From contig OY829327.1 of NCBI GenBank assembly GCA_963691655.1, forward strand, positions 61,640,079 through 61,704,078: a DNA stretch of 64,000 bases, read 5' to 3'. The notes beneath the pieces were generated by a model that was not told the origin of the DNA, made no database searches, and saw only the letters and a list, made by a program, of their open reading frames with translations. Below, in pieces: positions 1-11,120 of the stretch (position 1 is its first letter; each line of letters starts with the position of its first letter). This DNA comes from Toxonevra muliebris. Taxonomy: Eukaryota > Arthropoda > Insecta > Diptera > Pallopteridae. A program made the translations under genes and the position numbers.

Positions 1-1906
1 CAATAACAGCAGACTGGGAGAGATAATTGTATGTATGCACATGGCATTTAAATAGTTAATATGAGTCGGTATTTGGATATGCCAAAGTGCCAAGGCCATA
101 GACGAAAATTTTCCAGATTTTTAATGCAATATACACTGACCGTACAAATAAATAGTTTAAACAAAAGAAATGAGCCTAATTAATGTTAATGAAATTAATA
201 AAGCTATTTAATTAACTATTTTTTCAAAAGTGACTAAGTCCCATCGTGAGTGTAAATCAAAATTGTTTAAGTTCATTGTTGAGTTTCAGCCAATCGCATT
301 CTTTCCTTGTTTTGCTACTGCATTATAATAAATTTAAATTTTTGGCTTTGCACATGGCCGCATTCATACAGATGCATTATGTTTTCTTGTGCTTAAGTCC
401 AGATGATTTTTTTCAAAACTAATTATGTCCATATGGTATTTATCAAAAGTGCTTAAGTCCAACGTAAAACTGGTTTATTTTGAATTTGGCTTACTTTATC
501 ATTGTTTTTTCTTCGCAAAATGTCTCCAAAACAGTTTTCTAGAGTGAGTAAATTAGAAGATTATTAATAATACTTTTATTACTCAGGACTAAATTATAAA
601 TTTTATTATAAATAAAATAAACGTATAAATAATGTTATTAAAATTAGTTTTCTTTATTAGGAAATACCTTGAACATGTTAAGAGTCAAAAAATAATATAA
701 AAAGCAACAACTATTTCTCCCTATGTTCATGCAATACTATACAAATTATTTTCTCATAAATTCTCACCTAAAAATTTAACTATGAAAGTACAACTCTGTT
801 GCAAAAACAAATGTTCTCCCAATTGGCAAAGTTCCTCTTACTTGTCAAAATGCATCTACCTTCTTAATTCTTTTGCCATGGTAGAGAGTGTGGATTTTCA
901 CTCACACCAACTTGATTGGTACCGAAATTTTGTTGAGATTGATTTTGCACTGTTTTCTTTTTAATGTAAACGAAAAAGTAGATTCAAATATATTTATATT
1001 GCATATGTTTTGCATTGCACTATAAAAGCAACAGATGACGTTGCTATTGATATATTCGTATTTATGTTTAGCATAGTGCTATCAACAGATGGCGTTTCTT
1101 TTGAAAAACTACGTTAATAATAGATAATAAATAGTTTTTGATTTGCAACAGTTACTTGTATTAAACAAGTCATAACGCTCTGTAAATTTGTTATATTTTT
1201 GTCGCACTAAATATTAGAGAAAACGTTTTGTTTTTGACGTTATTTTCATAATAGTAGTACATTCGAATATATTTATATTGTTTATGTTTTGTATTGCGTT
1301 ATTTATGTTTTTCATAGTGCCAACAGTGCGCTGCTATAGAAAAATTATTTAATGAAAGATAATAAATAGTTTTTGATACACAACACTTACTTGTATTAAA
1401 CAATTCATAACGCGTTGTAAATTTGTTATATTTTTGTCGCACTAAATATTTGAGAAAACGTTTTGTTTTTCATGTTCTTTTCATTATAGCACTACATTCG
1501 AATATATTTATATTGTTTATGTTTTTCATAGTACTATGAAGTCAACAGATGGCGTTATTATTGTATCGAGTCATCTCTTTCTCACTCATTGCAGATCTAT
1601 CATTTGTGAAGACAAATATTCTTCTTTGTACACAAATAACGCACATACGTATTCTAAAAAAATAATCACTTAAGAAATTGTTTTTAACAAATTAATGTTT
1701 AATATACCAAACCAATATGAGGAATTTTCAACACTTTTCATTTCTACATCTCTTTTGTTTTTCACTTCGCTATGTAATAACCCCAAATGGAAGCATTGTG
1801 GTTGTGGAATTGAATAGTTTCCGTCCCCGTTCTTCTTCTTTTTTCTGTCCCCACATTCTGTTTCCTGTTCAGTTTACCCCTAAAACGCCACCAAAGAAGT
1901 TTCACT
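1..1906 (+). mobile_element. TE-A copy 1, 5' end cut by window edge
   Basis: A repeat family named TE-A here. This copy begins inside the element (position 1 corresponds to 4933 in copy 2) and ends at an inverted-repeat terminus CCAAAGAAGTTTCACT at 1891-1906. The complete copy at 53.5 kb shows the matching 5' terminus AGTGAAACTTCTTTGG, so TE-A is a roughly 1.96-kb TIR element. It contains a 60-codon ORF at 782-964 that is kept in three copies, but I see no transposase motif; the copies are so similar that this conservation means little. A tandem repeat of about 235-280 bp lies at 984-1560. Probably a non-autonomous DNA transposon; superfamily not determined. Confidence 0.7.
984..1560 (+). repeat. 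Internal tandem repeat of TE-A
   Basis: Units start at the phrase TTCRAATATATTTATATTG near 984, 1262 and 1497 and each carries a CAACAGATGGCG-like box and a TTTTTGTCGCACTAAATATT segment. The same array is seen at about 54537-55115 in the complete copy. Confidence 0.7.
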
Positions 1907-3014
1907 TCAAAAATCTAAATATGCTCATCTCTGTAATATGCTCCGACGGTAGCCAGATCGGTGTGTTTGAATTCATATTCCCTATAAAAAGTAAAAAGAT
2001 ACTATTTAGCATACATACTTTAGTACATTTTGAAACCTATTGTGTTTATTTAAATACCTATTTAGATTTACGGTTTTGAAGGTGAGTGGAGGATTTTATT
2101 TCCAAATGATTTTATGCAAAAAAGCGACAGTTTCGAAGAATTCTGCCATTTTGTTTTTGGCGTGAAAAATTCCTTAAAACAAATTATGTACCCTCATTCA
2201 AAAAGTTTTGTCGGAGCCTTAATTTGTCTGCCACACAGTAGCGCTCCACCAAAAGTTATTTTTCGCAAACTAAGCACATAAAACCAGATAAATTTTGAAA
2301 ATATATCATTTTCTTATTACGCTTCAAAAAACACTTCCCTTTTTTTAAAAACACTTAGATTTTTTAAGAATTTCACTTCACAAAAAATTTCAAAACGACA
2401 GCCCTGCATAGAATCCATCTTTCGGTAAGGTAGGTATGTGAAATGGTAGACGAATTTTTATAGACTTTTTACAGAGTTTAACAGATCGATTTTGTACGTT
2501 ATAGATATAGATATTGTTACCGAAACATGTTACCGGGTTTGTAATCCACCATGCTGTTGTTTTGTTGAGTGATGAAAAGCTTTTGCGATATTTTCATAGC
2601 AAATCATTCGGAAATGAATTAATTTTTGTATAGTTTTAGACAAAAATACATATTTTCTTTACAGAAAATATTTTAATAAAGCATTGCTATTTCGTCGTTG
2701 TGTAAAAAAAGCCAGCAGTTTTGTAATTTTTATCAGCTTTAGAGGTGGTAATAAAAATATCCGGTGACGCTTGCTTCAGCTTGATCGTAAAAAGAAACAA
2801 GTCATAAAATTTGTCAGTTTCTACTATTGCTTGTGCATTCTAATAGCTATTATTAGCATGTGAAAAACGGATAAAACGAAAAGAGAGAATTATACGGGAT
2901 ATGTCCCGTGACTAGTACAAAGAAACCGGCCACCGCACTGGTTCAAACGTGATGCAGAGATGTTTGGATGGGTTTTTATACATTTTTTCCATATAAATTA
3001 AAAAAAAAACAAAT
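1907..3014. other. No gene seen, between TE-A and duplicated promoter
   Basis: AT-rich DNA without recognisable coding sequence. It is present only in the first copy of the tandem duplication; copy 2 lacks it together with the end of TE-A. Contains several CACTTC/GAAGTG words resembling TE-A termini around 2330-2390. Confidence 0.5.
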
Positions 3015-3723
3015 ATCGTCGGTTTTTGTGAACGAAGTGTATGTTCCTCTGAGCTACATACTGACTCGTTGGCGTTGTGTCAAAGTTCTCTTTGGTACTC
3101 AGTATTTTTATTCGTAAAATTTCTCATCATAACCACTCTGTGTAAGCGAGGACAACTTTTTTGTAATAATATGCTCGCTGCGTCATTTTGGTTTAAAATT
3201 CCAACTAAATTAGAATTTAATTTCAAGAAAGTAATTGATTACACTACTACAATAATACATTTAATTACATTTTCAATTCCTTTAAGGAATGGATATATTT
3301 TTAATTACAAAATACAATTCCCTGTAATGGAATCGAAAATTTTTCCAATTCCATTACCTAGGAATTTAAAAATTTTGATTACTGATTACAATTCCTTGTA
3401 ATGGAATTGAAACTTTTATCAATTTCATTACCAAGGAATTGAAAACATTAAAGTACCAATTACAATTCCTTGTAATTGGATTTACCCAGTAAATACACGT
3501 AGCTCTTATAGAGTTTTCTAATATGGCAACGTGCCCATAACGAAAAAGAACGGCAACACTGATTGAAATTATGCTTAATTACTAATCTGTTTTACCCTGT
3601 GTTATGGTCTTATTTCTTAGTTAAACACCAATTGGCCCCTTTGTCTACGAAATACTTAACTTTTGGGACTGGAGAATATTACAAAGTCAATAAAGGAAGG
3701 ATGGCGAATTTAAAAAAATTTTA
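3015..3723 (+). repeat. Duplicate of ZNF830-like upstream region, with decapitated gene start
   Basis: Nearly identical to 6234-6938, the upstream region and 5' UTR of the intact ZNF830-like gene. Homology stops just after the initiator ATG (3701) plus a few codons; the reading frame then hits a stop at once. So promoter and 5' UTR are duplicated but the gene body is not. If the promoter is active this copy could drive a non-coding or chimeric transcript. Confidence 0.8.
3259..3485. repeat. AATTCC/GGAATT palindromic array, copy 1
   Basis: About six alternating words of the type CAATTCCTTGTAATGGAATTG, many individually palindromic, spaced 20-60 bp. The same array lies at 6474-6705 upstream of the intact gene. 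Confidence 0.7.
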
Positions 3724-4887
3724 ATATTAAACAAAACAAAAACCAACAATTTTACTCTATGTAAAACTTACAATTTATTGAATATGCAAACAGGAAAGAT
3801 TGTTTACAATACAAAAAAAATATCATTTGGGATATTTGAAATCTTTCCACTTTCCTCCGATTTTGAAAATATTTGATTTTTTGGAAATTTCAAATTTGGT
3901 AAAAAAAACAAAATTCTATATGAAAATTTAAGTGTTAATTTTTATATGAGTTATTTTAAGTGTTTTCTAGTTTTCAACATTTCAAATTGTCCGCTCCAAC
4001 CTCATGTACATAACAGATAAATGAAAAACCACTAATAAAAATGGATTTAATAAAAATCTGCAAATGTCAATCATCAATCAACTTCATTTATTTTTGTCCA
4101 AAAAAAAACATACAGCATCTGTATGAATGCGCGGCCATGTGCAAAGCCAAAAATTTATTACAATGCACTTCGTTTGTAATTTGTGCTTTGATATTTCGTC
4201 ACACACACACGACAATTTCACTAAATTTCAAAAAATTTCTTTTCCTATGCTTTGACAAATTTGAAATTTGTGTAGTTGATATTTTGCAAAGCAACAACAA
4301 ACAAAAACTTACTCTTTGGTGTCTTACTTTATTTTTACCTCTCATGGTTTTGCTTTTCAAATAATATTTTCTCTTTCTGAATTAACATAAATTTTTATGC
4401 GGACAAATGTAAATGCATGGAGTGAGACATCTTTATATTATTAAGATCTTTGGTACTAGCCTTAAGTCGTTAAAAGCTGTTTTTAATTTGTTTTCTTATA
4501 ACGCCATCTATTACGAAATCCTATAATCAAATTATTAATTTAGTACTTATACAAATATTAATTTTCATTTGGGTCACCCAGTATTTTCCAAGTTTTTAAA
4601 CCAAATGTTAATTTTAGTTCAGACAATACACAGAAATTTTCATATCCATTCCATATTTCATATATATATGTATATATACACCACAGTAGTGCCAATTGAT
4701 TCAAAAAGTATTTGTTGTTCGTGGTTTTGACGTTGAATCAGTGCTGTCGCTGTCACTTCAATTGAACTTTTTCACTTCACTTTCAAGCTTCACTTCCTCT
4801 TTCATAAAAACACTTCGGTTTTCCACTATCAATCAAAAACTAAAATCGATAAAAAAAACTCACATGCGCAACTTAGTGCACTCGATG
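3724..4887. other. Unassigned; contains an inverted, diverged TE-A fragment
   Basis: No coding sequence recognised. About 4095-4180 reads, in reverse, like the TE-A segment at about 325-400 (the GGCTTTGCACATGGCCGC phrase), so an older inverted relative of TE-A is probably buried here. Several CACTTC words near 4750-4810 may be remains of its terminus. Confidence 0.4.
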
Positions 4888-6233
4888 GAAGTGAAACTTC
4901 TATGTTAGGTTTGTGACTGGGAATATGTAGTGCAATAACAGCAGACTGGGAGAGATAATTGTATGTATGCACATGGCATTTAAATAGTTAATATGAGTCG
5001 GTATTTGGATATGCCAAAGTGCCAAGGCCATAGACGAAAATTTTCCAGATTTTTAATGCAATATACACTGACCGTACAAATAAATAGTTTAAACAAAAGA
5101 AATGAGCCTAATTAATGTTAATGAAATTAATAAAGCTATTTAATTAACTATTTTTTCAAAAGTGACTAAGTCCCATCGTGAGTGTAAATCAAAATTGTTT
5201 AAGTTCATTGTTGAGTTTCAGCCAATCGCATTCTTTCCTTGTTCTGCTACTGCATTATAATAAATTTAAATTTTTGGCTTTGCACATGGCCGCATTCATA
5301 CAGATGCATTATGTTTTCTTGTGCTTAAGTCCAGATGATTTTTTTCAAAACTAATTATGTCCATATGGTATTTATCAAAAGTGCTTAAGTCCAACGTAAA
5401 ACTGGTTTATTTTGAATTTGGCTTACTTTATCATTGTTTTTTCTTCACAAAATGTCTCCAAAACAGTTTTCTAGAGTGAGTAAATTAGAAGATTATTAAT
5501 AATACTTTTATTACTCAGGACTAAATTATAAATTTTATTATAAATAAAATAAACGTATAAATAATGTTATTAAAATTAGTTTTCTTTATTAGGAAATACC
5601 TTGAACATGTTAAGAGTCAAAAAATAATATAAAAAGCAACAACTATTTCTCCCTATGTTCATGCAATACTACACAAATTATTTTCTTATAAATTCTCACC
5701 TAAAAATTTAACTATGAAAGTACAACTCTGTTGCAAAAACAAATGTTCTCCCAATTGGCAAAGTTCCTCTTACTTGTCAAAATGCATCTACCTTCTTAAT
5801 TCTTTTGCCATGGTAGAGAGTGTGGATTTTCACTCACACCAACTTGATTGGTACCGAAATTTTGTTGAGATTGATTTTGCACTGTTTTCTTTTTAATGTA
5901 AACGAAAAAGTAGATTCAAATATATTTATATTGCATATGTTTTGCATTGCACTATAAAAGCAACAGATGACGTTGCTATTGATATATTCGTATTTATGTT
6001 TAGCATAGTGCTATCAACAGATGGCGTTTCTTTTGAAAAACTACGTTAATAATAGATAATAAATAGTTTTTGATTTGCAACAGTTACTTGTATTAAACAA
6101 GTCATAACGCTCTGTAAATTTGTTATATTTTTGTCGCACTAAATATTAGAGAAAACGTTTTGTTTTTGACGTTATTTTCATAATAGTAGTACATTCGAAT
6201 ATATTTATATTGTTTATGTTTTGTATTGCGCTG
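4888..6233 (+). mobile_element. TE-A copy 2, 3' truncated
   Basis: Begins at the TE-A terminus (AGTGAAACTTC at 4890) and matches copy 1 with only about five differences over 1.3 kb. It stops at 6233 within the internal tandem repeat and joins directly to the ZNF830-like upstream region. Relative to copy 1 about 1.71 kb is missing here (offset changes from 4932 to about 3219). Confidence 0.8.
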
Positions 6234-6917
6234 TATCGTCGGTTTTTGTGAACGAAGTGTATGTTCCTCTGAGCTACATACTGACTCGTTGGCGTTGTGT
6301 CAAAGTTCTCTTTGGTACTCAGTATTTTTATTCGTAAAATTTCTCATCATAACCACTCTGTGTAAGCGAGGACAACTTTTTTGTAATAATATGCTCGCTG
6401 CGTCATTTTGGTTTAAAATTCCAACTAAATTAGAATTTAATTTCAAGAAAGTAATTGATTACACTTGAATAATACATTTAATTACATTTTCAATTCCTTT
6501 AAGGAATGGATATATTTTTAATTACAAAATACAATTCCCTGTAATGGAATCGAAAATTTTTCCAATTCCATTACCTAGGAATTTAAAAATTTTGATTACT
6601 GATTACAATTCCTTGTAATGGAATTGAAACTTTTATCAATTCCATTACCAAGGAATTGAAAACATTAAAGTACCAATTACAATTCCTTGTAATTGGATTT
6701 ACCCAGTAAATACACGTAGCGCTTATAGAGTTTTCTAATATGGCAACGTGCCCATAACGAAAAAGAACGGCAACACTGATTGAAATTATGCTTAATTACT
6801 AATCTGTTTTACCCTGTGTTATGGTCTTATTTCTTAGTTAAACACCAATTGGCCCCCTTGTCTACGAAATACTTAACTTTTGGGACTGGAGAATATTACA
6901 AAGTCAATAAAGGAAGG
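6234..6917 (+). promoter_or_regulatory. Upstream region and 5' UTR of ZNF830-like gene
   Basis: Inferred promoter because it directly precedes the intact gene and is duplicated at 3015-3700. It holds the AATTCC/GGAATT array at 6474-6705. No clear TATA box was assigned. The left junction is a fusion with truncated TE-A, so the gene now has transposon DNA about 0.7 kb upstream. Confidence 0.45.
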
Positions 6918-7782
6918 ATGGCGAATTTAAAAAAATTGGCATCAAGAAAATACAGTCAGAGCGATTTACGCAGAATGATGTTGGATCAAAAAATAAAACT
7001 TGAGAATTTGAAGCAATCAACGGAAAGAGTAGATTCTCCTCTTGCAAAATATCCTTGCCAATTTTTTATTCGTTATATTTATATTTTTTATATATATTTT
7101 TCCTTAACTATATCAATTATACACGTATGATGACTTGGACAATTTATCATGTATCATATGTAGGTCTGTTATCAAATCTACAAATGTTTGGAAGGTTCAT
7201 GTAAACTCGAAGCAACACAAGCAAAAATTGGATGTTGCCAAACGTTTGAAAATTGAAATCTTAAGTGCATCAAGCTCCAATTCAAATATACATTCAAAGA
7301 AAGAAAAACCTGAGAGTAAAGACAACGATGTTAAAATATTCATAAATAAAGAAAATTTGTACCATAGTGCTGAATCAAAGAGCTCAGATGAATGTGTGCC
7401 TACTGCTGAAGATAAAATACCAGAAAAATTCTTTGATGACCCTATTAAGGATGCTAGAATTCGCAAGGCTGATTATAGGGATCCCCAAGACGAAGAATGG
7501 GAACGGTTTCAACGTGAAATCAAGGAAGAAACGACGATGTCTAGTGCCATTGTTGCAGGAGAGCAAGATGAAGCTGCGGTTATACGTCAAATAGAAGAAA
7601 TTGACGATCAAATGGAGCGATGGGCAAAAGTTATAGATCTTGAGGAGAAGAAAGAAAAAGTATTACAAAAAACTAGACAAAAACATATTGAACATAGCAA
7701 AGTGTATTTGACTAATTGCTACTCAAGTGAAGAAAGTGATTCTTTCGATGAATTTTCTGATTGGAGGTCAAAAAAATTTTAG
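6918..7782 (+). CDS. ZNF830: ZNF830-like zinc-finger protein, two exons (6918-7048, 7125-7782)
   Basis: The spliced product is about 262 residues. It matches the ZNF830 (OMCG1/CCDC16) family by several landmarks: a basic N-terminus followed by SPLAKY, a C2H2 finger C53-x2-C56-x12-H69-x5-H75 with the family's WKVHxxSKQH spacing, a charged middle, FFDDP at residues 146-150 followed by DARIRK, a DEEWERFQREI motif and a C-terminal coiled-coil ending in a DWR tail. Family members are nuclear proteins linked to pre-mRNA splicing and genome stability; that role here is inference. The start ATG at 6918 lies in GGATGG context. Exon 1 ends in phase 2 and exon 2 resumes in frame only if a U12-type AT-AC intron is removed. 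The ORF is intact, and a poly(A) signal follows 14 bases after the stop. The Drosophila orthologue is, I believe, CG11839. Confidence 0.88.
7049..7124 (+). other. U12-type AT-AC intron of the ZNF830-like gene
   Basis: The donor reads ATATCCTT, the U12 consensus, at 7049-7056. TTCCTTAAC, the U12 branch-site consensus, lies at about 7100-7108. The intron ends ...ATACAC at 7124, about 16 nt past the branch site. No GT donor is available that would keep the frame, whereas this AT-AC removal joins GCAAA to GTATGATGAC and gives the family sequence A-K-Y followed by the zinc finger. Length 76 nt. Confidence 0.9.
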
Positions 7783-7795
7783 GAATTACTAATTT

Positions 7796-7801
7796 AATAA
7801 A
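7796..7801 (+). terminator. Poly(A) signal of ZNF830-like gene
   Basis: AATAAA 14 bases after the stop codon. Confidence 0.65.
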
Positions 7802-7987
7802 GTCTACAAATGTTTCATTACAAATTCCTACGTGTATAATCCATTTTATAATAATATTAATTAGATCCGCCACACATTTCAGTGAAGATTAAGAAAAAGA
7901 GGTAGCAAGATTTTTATCTGCAAATTGTAGACATGTGGGACGCTAAACAGTTCAGTGAGAAATGTGTAAGCCTTAGTTAAACTATAA

Positions 7988-8402
7988 ACCAAAGAGTATA
8001 GATTATAAAGAGGTCGCAATTCGCACTTAAGCTTTTAGAACGTAAAAAGCTAAAAACCACTTATGATGTGCAATACCGACGAAGTGAATGCAACGGTTGG
8101 CAACCGGTCCACAGGACAAAAAGGTATGATTGGATGGGTTGGCGGTGTTTGATAAAACAAATATTTTACATTTATTTTGGCAAATAGCATTCAACATTTG
8201 CAGTATTTTATATATTCTTTATATACAAATATGCAAACGTTTTGTTTTAATTTTATGTATTTTGATTGATTTCTTTTTTATTATGCAGATGCATGTAGAT
8301 ATTTTTGAATATATTTTTCTGCTTTGATTTTATGAAATTCAGTAAATTCATAAATTCAAATCGTTATTCTCTTTGCGTATTATTACACGGTAAAAAAAAT
8401 GG
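7988..8402 (+). repeat. Left arm of inverted-repeat element
   Basis: Reverse complement matches 11237-11650, including GGTTGGCAACCGGTCCAC and TTTATTATGCAGATGCATG. Confidence 0.8.
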
Positions 8403-8500
8403 ATGCGTGCAAGGCACGCAAGATATTTGATGTTTAAACAGTAAAGCCAACTAAATGCCATATACATAAGCTCACATATGTAAACCCATATATAGGGATT
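8399..8500. repeat. 100-bp repeat shared in inverse with 43350-43460
   Basis: The segment from ATGGATGCGTGCAAGGCACG through AAGCTCACATATG reappears as its reverse complement at 43.4 kb. It contains a perfect 6-bp stem with 3-nt loop, GCGTGC-AAG-GCACGC. Confidence 0.8.
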
Positions 8501-8602
8501 TGATGTATAATCTACTTATATGCTTAGGTAAATAATTCAAATTAAAACAATTCTTTTACAAACTTAAAAATTTATTAAATATTATCATCTTTTATATATA
8601 AT

Positions 8603-8728
8603 AGCCCAATTCACTATAAATTGCAAATGGTCTTGCATCATTGCAAATGCAAATTTTTATTTCATATCGCATATATTTGTTGTTGGGATAGAAATATTTT
8701 GCATTTGCACCAAATCGTGAATAGGGCT
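8603..8728. mobile_element. Small MITE candidate, 126 bp
   Basis: Ends AGCCCAATTCAC and GTGAATAGGGCT are inverted repeats with 11 of 12 bases matching. The interior is AT-rich with repeated TTGCAAATG words and no ORF. No target duplication was established. Confidence 0.45.
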
Positions 8729-8876
8729 GATATGTTGTAGTTTCATTATTTTTCTTTTACTCAATACATCGGGCACGATATGCTCGAATATACGCAGGTG
8801 CAATTGCATCTTTTTTCCGCGCTTTAAGGTCTTCCTGTCGATTTGAAATTTTATTAGATGTGAAAATTTTACATAA

Positions 8877-8952
8877 CGTCGCCTGAGAATTGATTTGGCG
8901 TATAGGTATATGAATTTGTACACACATACGCCAAATCAATCCTCAGGCGACG
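8877..8952. mobile_element. 76-bp foldback MITE, copy 1
   Basis: Inverted arms CGTCGCCTGAGAATTGATTT... and ...AAATCAATCCTCAGGCGACG surround a loop of about 22 bp. The copy at 10292-10367 has the same length. Confidence 0.75.
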
Positions 8953-9164
8953 ATAGGGTCTTTCCGCATTTAACCTTAGAAAGGCAACAGGGGTGACCAG
9001 TGACCCCACTACTTCTTAAAAGCCCAGAGAGTTGCCTTAACTGCATTTAATAAAAATATAAGAAACAATGTATTTTTATTGAAGTAAATAAGTGATTAAT
9101 TTTAATCCAATCTAACTAAACAAATGCAAAACCTATTAAACGCCTCTTGTTTTCGTATGTACAT

Positions 9165-9644
9165 CAGCGATGCCAACTTGCGGGGAATCCCACGATTTGT
9201 GGGGAATTTGACTTAGAGCGGGGAATCGGGGAATGAGCTGTTTTTTGCGGGGAATTTGAAGTCGTTCAAATTTGGTGTGGTAACTACTACCCAATTTGAA
9301 TAAACTTTGGCAGGTTTGAGCCCGATCGATTTTAAGAGTGGGTTCCCTTGAAATGAAATCTCCCATGTGTCATAAGAATTCCGGATTCAGAAAGTAAATT
9401 TTTATTAATGTATGAATCCTATAAAAATTGGTTAAGTTTTGGACCGAGAAAGTTCAGAGTCGCCCTAAAATAACACTTACCGAGATCAATTTTAAGGTAT
9501 TTTTCGTTTTCGTAAAATGTTTATATAAAAAGTGCGTGTCGCGCTGTTATAATATGAAAATATACCGTTGCGGGGAATTTGATCGAAAATCGGGGAATTT
9601 CCCGAGGGCTATCGGGGAGAAAGAAAAAATGAGTTGGATCCCTG
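9165..9644 (+). mobile_element. hAT-type MITE, 480 bp
   Basis: Begins CAGCGATGCCAACTT and ends GAGTTGGATCCCTG. Flanks ATGTACAT (9157-9164) and ATCTACAT (9645-9652) match at seven of eight bases, an eroded 8-bp target duplication. CAG at the end plus an 8-bp duplication is characteristic of hAT. Repeated CGGGGAATTT words fill both subterminal regions. No transposase. Confidence 0.75.
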
Positions 9645-9652
9645 ATCTACAT

Positions 9653-10291
9653 ATATGTGTGAGTAAATTGATCGAAACATAAACAAAAAAAAACTCCGCT
9701 CGTATTTTAATTTCTCCCTCTCTTCTCTCTTGTCTTTGTTGTTTAGAGTAGCACAGTCATGCCGCGCAGTAGTGTGAGCGAGAGGGGAACTGGACGTTAC
9801 TGTTATCTTACGTTACAGTTATTCTTACATTTTACACATTTGAAATTTCGCCCATACCGTGAGCTAAAATGTTTACACATCAAAAAGAAAAGAAAAAAGA
9901 TAAACCAAAACGTGTATATGCATAGACACCGGCACTCCGAATAGATAGAATTGGTTGAAAAACAAAAAATTTTACTTTTTTATAAGGAATATTTTTGTCG
10001 AAGGAAGTATGTCAGTATTCCAAGCCATTTAGCCTGTATGAACAATTTTAAATAAATCTTTACCAAAAATCCTGTAAAACAGAGGTATAGAGAGCAGGTG
10101 GTGGGTTGGAGGAAAGAAAAAATGTTTATCTTTTTGTAATATACAACTTTGCCTCAGATGCCAAAGTTGTAGGACTTCAAAATAGTTGACCTATCCAGCA
10201 GATTCAATTACAATTGCTATGATTTTTGTAAGAGAAATAAAATAAAGAAGAAGTAAAGCAAAAATATATTCCGCAGCATGTGCACATGTGT
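9653..10291. other. Interior of inverted-repeat element, no gene seen
   Basis: AT-rich with a CTCTCTTCTCTCTTG pyrimidine run at about 9716-9732. Nothing coding recognised. Confidence 0.4.
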
Positions 10292-10367
10292 CGTCGCCTG
10301 AGAATTCATTTGGCGTATGTGTATAAGTATTCGTATGACTATACACCAAACTAATTCTCAGGCGATG
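10292..10367. mobile_element. 76-bp foldback MITE, copy 2
   Basis: CGTCGCCTGAGAATTCATTT... paired with ...CTAATTCTCAGGCGATG. Same family and length as 8877-8952. Confidence 0.75.
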
Positions 10368-10382
10368 GTTTGCTTGTAGAAT

Positions 10383-11120
10383 TTATATGTATACATGTAA
10401 AATAAATACAAAAATTGTTTGTTTACATGTTATCGTAGCAGCGATATATGAAATTTAACATGTTCACAAGAATTAACACTGCATCCCATTACAGCAATTT
10501 CAAAATGAACATTTTGAGAAAAATTAAAATTGCACCTCATATAAGATGTAAAGTTTCATATTATATTTTTTTTATTTCATTTATCAATATTCAATACAAT
10601 AAATGCATGCACTTCGGAAGTAAAGTATTTAAATTTTTTCTTCCCCTGGAAAAGCCAAAGGAGTAACGTTAAAACATAAAAAAAATAAATATTTTCTTAA
10701 ATAAATACATACGTAGTTAATAATAATAATAAAAATAATAAAACAGAAGAAATAAATATAAAAATTGCTTGTTTGCATTTTATCGTAGCAGCGATAAATG
10801 AAATTTAACATGTACAAAGAATTAACACTGCACCTCATGTTAAAATAAAATACCCGAAAAAGTCATTACAGCGATTTCAAAATTAACATTTTGAGAAAAA
10901 TTCGTATGGCCAAGGCAGAGATGTCGAGAGATTTAACAGTGATAACAAAAATTAACATCTTTGATAAGAATTAATCATGTTGAAAATATGAGTTGCAATG
11001 TGCAATCGTATGGGCCAAAGCATTTAACATTTTTGAGCAGAATTAACACTGCACCTCATGTTAAAAATATGAGATGTAATATGAGAAACTACATATGTGT
11101 AGTTATTTTATATTTGAAAA
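10383..11120. repeat. Degenerate repeats inside the inverted-repeat element
   Basis: The phrase ATCGTAGCAGCGATA...ATGAAATTTAACATGT...AGAATTAACACTGCA at about 10433-10490 recurs at about 10784-10835, and AATTAACACTGCACCTCATG recurs again near 11040. The offset of the first pair is about 350 bp. Such internal repeats between long inverted arms recall foldback transposons. Confidence 0.6.

Noticed and set aside
782..964. 60-codon ORF repeated at 5714 and 54337
   Set aside because: The three copies are parts of nearly identical TE-A elements, so conservation is only recency. No domain, and several substitutions are non-synonymous.
3721..3781. Second ZNF830-like gene after copy 1
   Set aside because: Homology stops a few codons after the ATG and a stop follows; the gene body is absent.
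4201..4212. CACACACA microsatellite
   Set aside because: Too short to be meaningful.
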